Shown: piece by piece, positions 57,414 to 64,000 of the stretch
How the letters are laid out: each line of letters begins with the position of its first letter
Position numbering within the stretch: position 1 is the first letter of the stretch
DNA from: Pogostemon cablin
Lineage: Eukaryota > Streptophyta > Magnoliopsida > Lamiales > Lamiaceae
Assembly (NCBI GenBank): GCA_023678885.1
Contig: CM042955.1
Span: 19,603,835-19,667,834 of the forward strand
DNA length: 64,000 nt
Reading direction: 5' to 3'
Translations under genes and position numbers: made by a program
The notes under the pieces: model-generated
What the model was told of the DNA's origin: nothing
The model's input: only the letters and a program-made list of their open reading frames with translations
Database searches by the model: none

Positions 57414-59256
57414 TATAATACCAATAATTTTTTAATTCTTTTATACATAGTTGATAAAATATTTTAATTGAATGCTGTATACAGGTTATACTAAGGTGTT
57501 TGAATTTAATTAAAAATGCAATATAATTTTACATGATGTATCATGGGACTTATTTTTTCGGTTAATGAGACGAATAAATTTAAAATAAATTGGGGAAAAA
57601 CCTATTGTTCATAATTTTAGGAACCGTAGAACAAAATAAATTTACTGGGCATTAAATTATTCTGACATGATATTTATATAATTTTGTGGTATTTATTTTA
57701 ATATTTGACCATGTCACTTAATGTTCGATAATTTTGTGTTATTATAAGTGATTATATTACGGAGTTAAAAATCTTAGTAGTCTAACGTTTTTTATTTTTA
57801 ATTTAACTAAATTAAGAAACAATAAAAAAAAAAATTAATACAGTTCTACATTTTTTTTTCTCTTTCAAAATTTCATCAAATTAGTTAAATTGCACCGTTA
57901 TTTTGTTGCATACTATTTGTTACGCTACCACTTGAGCATTTAAGTGTACAATTCTAATTAAAATTGCAACAAAATTTAGATTGACATAATTTTAAAAGTT
58001 GTGAGACTAGATTATTTTTTTTAGTTTTTACATGTTTTTGTTTTTAACCAAGTGTTATACTGTGAATTTTTTTAAGAATAATAATTTATTATTTGAAAGA
58101 GTAATAATTTAAAACATAAGAATGTAAAAAGTTTTTATCCAATTTTACATTAAATTGATTCCGTTCATGCAACTATGTCATCAAATTTATGCTAATAATT
58201 TGTGATCATTTAAATTCATTTTTTCGTTTTTATTGTGATAGTCTCTCAAAATGACTGGTGGTACACATACATATTTTTATATATCATGATTTAAATGTAT
58301 ACATACAAAGAGTAATAAAATAAAGCTCGTAATATACCTTTTTTTAAGATTCCTTTTTATTTATTTATTTATTTCCTGAATTTCTTTTTGTTACCTTCTA
58401 AATTATGATCCTCCTCCACTCAAAAATCTTATCATCCAATATCATCCACATTGATAGGAAATTGAAGTAGATATTTGTATCAAATTGGGCTTTAAGTAGA
58501 GCCCAGTGGGCCGTTGCATTCGGTATATCAGAATCCTTTAACAGTGTGGCCCACCACGTGATTGGGTTTCCCATTAACATCAACAAGTCAATTAAATAAA
58601 TGCGCTATAATTTATAATATTAATATACTTCCTTAAATTGAATGCAAATTCTCAAATTTTAAAATTATTTTTAAAATTTAAGAAATTTATTTAAGTAAAA
58701 TTTATTTTATTAGATTTTTTTATATATATTTGATTCTTTTTACATAGTATATATATATATATATATTAATACGTATGGTTTTATTTTCTTTCATCCAGTC
58801 CTATTTTCTCCACTAACTATTGTTTAACCAAGATTGTTACGTGTACGGTATTTCAATAATATTTTGTTCTGATTGATAATTATAAATTGATTAATTTATT
58901 ATTATTATTATTTTATTTTTATTTTTATTTATAAAAATTTCCTCTGAGTTAAAAATGATTTTATAATGTAATTAAAAATAATTTTAATAAAAATTTCACA
59001 CAAAATATATTTCAATTTAAAAATTTGAAAATCTCAGTTTACACATTATGATGCATTGTTTTCATTTTTCTTACCATAATCATCAACCAGAGCGTTGATA
59101 TTCTGTACACATATGCATGCATATTTGTATAGAGTTTTAGTGAATAATTAATAATTGTATATTTATTTTATATTCAGTTTTTATATTAAAAAATTTATTA
59201 ATAAAGTGTATATATTTTTATTTATTAATGTGTATATTTTTTATTATAATTATATA
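57414..59256. other. AT-rich intergenic stretch
   Basis: An AT microsatellite lies near 58747-58767. At 58485-58570 there is a short GC-richer island with TGGGCC, GGCCCA and CACGTG (G-box) motifs that could be a promoter remnant. No gene can be attached to it. Confidence 0.4.
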
Positions 59257-59624
59257 CTCCCTCCGTCCTGAAGTACTTCACGTATTATTGTGCACGAAGT
59301 TTAAGAAAAAATTATTATTTTATGTATAAAGTAAAAAAGAGAAAAAATATTTTAATTAATTTAATGAAAAAAGTTTGTAAAGTTATTGGAGTGTGTGAAA
59401 ACGTGGGTATTATGTGCGTAAAAAGTAGGTATTGTTATAGTATATAGTACTACATCCGTCCCATAATTTGGTTCACGTTTTCTTTGTAATTTATAAAGGA
59501 AACGTGAACCAAATTATGGGACGGAGGGAGTATTTTTTACCATTTTTAGTAAAATTAAAGTGTGAAATACTTTGTGGGACGAATGAAAAAGAAAAGTGTG
59601 AAATACTTCTGGAAACGAAAGGAG
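59257..59624. mobile_element. Stowaway-like MITE with nested mini-element
   Basis: The left end CTCCCTCCGTCC follows TA; the right end GAAACGAAAGGAG precedes TA. Interrupted by an 81-bp hairpin element. Confidence 0.6.
59450..59530. mobile_element. 81-bp hairpin mini-MITE
   Basis: Nearly perfect palindrome: GTCCCATAATTTGGTTCACG on one side and its complement on the other, with about 15 unpaired bases in the middle. TA lies on both sides and CGGAGGGAG at the end. Confidence 0.8.
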
Positions 59625-62105
59625 TAAGTTTTTAAAAATGGATGCACATATAATTTTTCTTAAAAGAAAACGAACATATTTAATGAAAAAAAATCACTAT
59701 TCTTTTTTTAAATCCATAAAATTGAAAATTTATTTGACTAGTTATTACCATGTGAGACATATCAGCTAAACAAGTTTTAGAGAGATGCTTTAAATTTCTA
59801 TGATAATACACTATATGAAAATAATCCATGATGATATAGTATATGAAAATAAATTTTTTTACCTCCACATTAATACAACATATACTCCCTCGATCTCATA
59901 TTTATTTGCGGTAGCATTATAGATACATAGAGTAGGAAAGGCAATTTTTTTTTCAAAACCTCTTCAACTATCTTTTTTAATATAAAATTGTCCAATTTAT
60001 TTTGGGAGCATTTGGAATTATCTACATCATTATACGTAACCTCAAAATTTAATCAAGAAATCCTGTTCATTCAAAAAAAAAAAAATTCAAGACAAGAAAT
60101 TATCAGGCTTATTAAATTAAGATCATACACTCCAAAATATAAAATACAGAATAACACAAATTAAAATACAATCTCCATAAATTAAAATACAATCTATATA
60201 AATTCAGAAATAGGATTCCAAATTAATACACAGGTGACAGGTCCCATAATATAAAATAAGTAAAATAAGTACATTGTTTTTTAATATAAGCACTAGCCTT
60301 CAACCTGCAAACCATTTTATAAAAATTTTTCCTCTTAAATACCTATCCAATTAATAGAAATCCCATCAAATCTTTAAAATTTTCACTGATATCTATAGAT
60401 AATTGTTTGTTGATGAACGTAAATTTTCCACATTTATTTAGGCAATTCATTCATTTATTTAAGGAAATGTGTAATTTTTAAACTATTTTTTTCCATTGAT
60501 GGCAGATTTACCTCTTAGATTTTATGCTTTGTTCATGATATGATCATCAATTTTTTATTTGATTTTAATTTTTATTTAGTAATAATAGCTTATTACTATC
60601 AAACAAGTCTATAATTAATTAAATAATTCTAATCTTCATGAGATTGACCTTATTCTACTACTACATTGCTGCACAATCCATATTACTAGCATGTTCATTG
60701 CTAAAATTTGTAGTATCTTATATTTATATTAAACTTGTGTTGCAAATTTCTACTATCATTCGTTGTATTCATAAATGATACCTGATTTCATATATGCGTG
60801 CACGACTAGAATACATTAAAATATTATAAGTCAAAACATATCAATTAATTTGAAACAATGATATAAAATTTATTAAACTTTTCAAGTAATTAAAAACACA
60901 AAATATTAGAATTTTACCAAATTATAATGTCAGGAAAGTGGTGTATAGATTTGATGATGTAAAAATACTTAGTAGAAATAGAAATCCCCTATTACATTTT
61001 CTTTTGTAGTTTTAGGAAGCATTAAAAACTTGAAAGTATAAGATGAAAATAACCCAACAAAGAAAACTTAAGTAGAAAAGACACATTGTAGAGGAGTTGC
61101 TACAAAGTAATAATGAAAAGGACAAGATAATGATGGGGTATTTTGTAAGACAATCTCCTCACAATTTAGCCATTAAAATAATAGTAATTAAAAGAAGATG
61201 CTGCCATGCACAAGCAATCTATTTCCATATGGTAGAAATAAAAGTAACATATAATAATTAATTTCGAGTAAAAAGGACATTTTTCAAAACAACAAAGATA
61301 TAGTAGTATTACGTTTAAAAGATAATGAGTCACGTGGTGAAGTTTTAGCTTTTAAAATGAAACCTTTTTCACAATGTTTGTGGATCACAAGTACCTTAGT
61401 TAATTCCGTCAATTAAAATGGTAGTAGTTAAATTAAATAAAAATGATTATTATTATATTATTATGATGAAGTAAATCTATGTCCAAGGATTAATTAAATA
61501 AATATGAAAATGTCTGTGCAAACAAACAAAGGGGGGATTGGGGAATGTCTAGAGGAGAGAGGAATATGGTGGGACCAACATCACATGAAAACATTTACAT
61601 CAAAATGCCTCCGACAACATATGATCACAATCACGTGTTCATTTAATGAATCAATTTAATAAATTAATATATATACATATATGGAGTATTATTGTATGAT
61701 TTATATTGTTGTCCAAAATTTGTAATTGTAAATTAAAATAAAATAAATGATTGGGAACCAAACTCTTAATGATATATAATAAGTACCATTGCAATATAGT
61801 GTTTTTGTTTGGTATATGTAAAATTATCAGGGGTTGATCTGCGTTAAACCGTGCCACGACAAGATCATGTATTATTATTTTTAATTTAATTAACTATTAC
61901 TTTTTATTTATATTATTAATTATTTATAAAATAATTTATTAATTATTTTTTATTAAAATATTATCACTTTTTATTTGCTATATTAACAAGCCTAATAGAG
62001 TTTGATGTGTTAAATGATAGGGAACCAAACTGTAAATCATATTTCACACACTTAAAAAATATATTTTATATAAGTGGTAAATAGTATATTAAGAGCAAAT
62101 ATTAC
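59625..62105. other. AT-rich intergenic stretch
   Basis: One unpaired Stowaway-like end (CTCCCTCGATCTC) lies at about 59885. No gene, RNA or full repeat recognised in 2.5 kb. Confidence 0.4.
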
Positions 62106-62693
62106 TAGGGGTGTATACGGTGCGGTTTCGCGGTTAAAACGACAAAATCTAAATTGCATTGTTATATGCGGTTCGATTTAACAATTAAATTTAAATTGCG
62201 GTTTATCAAGTAAAGTTTATAATGCGGTTTTAGGCGGTTTTAAACGGATTTACAGTTTGACGGTTAAAAATTAACATATTACATAACAATACAATATATA
62301 TGGATGTATAAAAATATAAATATATGTACATGCTTAATTTAAAGTGTTATTCACCCTTAGAAATAAAATATTGTAACAATGATTAAATTAGATAATGCAA
62401 TATTAAATATATGAAATCATCATTTGAACTCCATAACCAACTCAAATAATGTAATCTTTGTGACATAAAGCAAACTTTTATCAAAATTATTTCTCAATCC
62501 AAATTAGTGTATATCTTTTTACCTTTCAATAATACATAATTATATACATAATATATAAATGTATATAGAAAATTAAATATATTTATAATTTAAATAATAG
62601 AGTGTGGTGCGGTGTAATTTTAGGTGAAAAAATACTAAGTGCGGTGCGGCTCGATCGGTTTTTGAAGTTTTAAAAAATTGTTGCCCACCCCTA
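62106..62693. mobile_element. hAT-type MITE with exact 8-bp TSD
   Basis: 588 bp, ends TAGGGGTG and CACCCCTA, flanked by AATATTAC at 62098-62105 and 62694-62701. Subterminal GGTGCGGTT/TGCGGTTT motifs are repeated. Confidence 0.88.
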
Positions 62694-62701
62694 AATATTA
62701 C

Positions 62702-62954
62702 GCTATTTTGCAAGAACTCACGAAAAACTATGGCCCCATTAACCTATTCAAAGCCCAATATCAAGCCCAATAACAAAACCACCCATTTAGTAATCAAAGA
62801 GATAGCAGATTCCCATTAAAAGAGGGGCTTATTCTGCAAATATCTTTAATCCACCTCCACGCTGCCATTTATCCATTTCAAAATAAATTCTTAAGTCCAC
62901 TCTATCGCTTCACTGCAAGAAAGAATTATAAAACTTTTAAAAAATAAAATAAAA
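62702..62954 (+). promoter_or_regulatory. Promoter of gene starting at 62955
   Basis: AAAGCCCAATA and CAAGCCCAATA near 62750-62772, with GGCCCC just upstream, resemble site II/telo-linked elements of constitutively expressed plant genes. No firm TATA box. Confidence 0.45.
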
Positions 62955-63266
62955 ATGGAATCTTGCTTTTCTTCAATGGAGGATGAGCACTTCTCTGCTA
63001 AAAGCCTCCCTTCAATCTTTCCAGTATTTCCAGTTTCTTCTATCCCGTTTAATTTCATCCAGACCATCCCATTTTTCAAACAATCTTTAAGTTCAAAACC
63101 CAATTTCCAATTACTGAATGGAGCTTCGAATGTTGTTCGTGAAGCCCAGAAATCTATTGCTTCGAATGTCGAAATATGGCTGAAAATGGTGGATACTCTC
63201 AGGTGCCAGAATGCTGTTCTTGAGAAACTGATGTCATTTTCTACTTATCTTCAGAATTGCTGCCAG
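62955..63266 (+). CDS. First exon of unidentified plant gene
   Basis: ATG at 62955 opens 104 codons ending at a good donor, CCAG|GTATTG (63266/63267). The N-terminus is Ser/Phe/Pro-rich with few acidic residues after the first 12. The second half (VVREAQKSIASNVEIWLKMV and on) looks helical. A plastid or mitochondrial transit peptide is possible. No family recognised. The intron appears to run beyond the window, so the protein is partial. Base composition is distinctly less AT-rich than the flanks, which supports coding. Confidence 0.6.
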
Positions 63267-64000
63267 GTATTGATATTTATCCGATTATTTATAAAAAGTT
63301 TAATGAATTTGTGAAATGGGTATGGTTTTTATGTGAGAAGGATACTTCGGTTAGTTGGAAATTCTGAGATATTTTTGTAATTTCTTCTGTTTGATAACTG
63401 TAATGCTGAGTAAAATGCTGCACCGTGAAGTCTATTTGTCTGTGTTTTTGTATAATTTTTTTGAAGATGTGGATTGTATCTGGTTGCAATCTTTTTTCAT
63501 TATTCATAATCTGCTTGAATGAGCTAATCAAAAGGATAACTGTTGGATTGGAAGTGTATAAAGATCAAGGTTTACATTTGACTTGTGTTTAGGACTTGAA
63601 TGCTAGTAAGTCTTTGGACTAGAGCTGACTAAGAGCTATGGTTTAACCTTATTAGACTAGTATGTAATGTTGATGATCTACTTTGAGTTTGAGATATGAA
63701 TATTTGTGCTACATGTTGTATTCATCACCTACTTTTGGTACATATTGTCTTATGAAAACCAGCTATACTCTACAATTAGATCCAACCATGATCCTTATAA
63801 ATGTTTAAACGTTTTTCTTCTGATCCATATGTGCACAGTAATCTTGTTCGTATATACACGTTCAACTGCTTTTGGTCATTAGTTTGTTTATGATTTGGGA
63901 CACATCGTAGGTGTTATATTTTTCGGGTTGTTGGGTACTTGCTTTGACCCATAGCAACTATGGATGATGCAAAACTAAACTCTTGCAAGAGGGAGGAACT
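63267..64000 (+). other. Probable first intron, open at window end
   Basis: T-rich, with many stops in all plus frames and no clear acceptor-exon pair before the end of the window. Consistent with a long first intron. Confidence 0.45.

Noticed and set aside
58398..58586. Minus-strand 62-codon frame as gene
   Set aside because: No domain; the region looks more like promoter remnant (TGGGCC, CACGTG) than coding.

Overview
This is AT-rich plant nuclear DNA, most likely from a eudicot. The evidence is an intron-rich ERECTA-type receptor kinase gene, a plant OXS3-type stress gene, an integrated plant pararetrovirus, and many plant transposons: Stowaway-like and hAT MITEs, Mutator-like foldbacks, Ty1/copia elements, a Ty3/gypsy-like solo LTR and tRNA-derived SINEs. 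I cannot name the species; an asterid such as a Lamiales member is only a guess.

Layout. 1-7.0 kb: a SINE, MITEs, and at 3801-5526 a Mutator-like element with long inverted repeats, a 10-bp target-site duplication (TSD) and a captured carboxylesterase fragment. 7.0-14.9 kb: a nearly full-length but broken endogenous caulimovirid. It has a tRNA-Met primer site, small ORFs, coat protein with zinc knuckle, movement protein, protease-RT-RNase H, a downstream ORF, then a 35S-like promoter and polyadenylation signals. Imperfect inverted repeats flank it. 16-20 kb: local duplications and a 2.6-kb non-autonomous copia derivative (17054-19653). 20.5-21.2 kb: a Mutator-like foldback with a possible captured exon. 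23.3-29.8 kb: an OXS3-like gene whose second exon is split by a young copia element (24397-29520; LTRs differ at one position by eye, TSD GTATA). 30.0-30.4 kb: an intact 135-codon orphan ORF.

32.5-38.2 kb (minus strand): the best gene here, an apparently intact ERECTA ortholog with 27 exons that I could place by splice sites; it gives a continuous frame of about 1,002 residues. 38.6-62.7 kb: gene-poor and repeat-rich, with SINEs, hAT MITEs with exact 8-bp TSDs, a three-level nest at 52912-54307, a second foldback, and a 2.04-kb solo LTR inserted in a Stowaway-like MITE. 62955 onward: the first exon of an unidentified plus-strand gene that runs off the window.

Functionally, only ERECTA, the orphan ORF and the gene at 62955 look potentially active. 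The virus, the copia element and the OXS3-like gene all carry breaks. The most interesting objects are the gene-capturing Mutator-like elements, which could make hairpin RNA, the viral integration with its recognisable promoter, and the copia insertion in OXS3.
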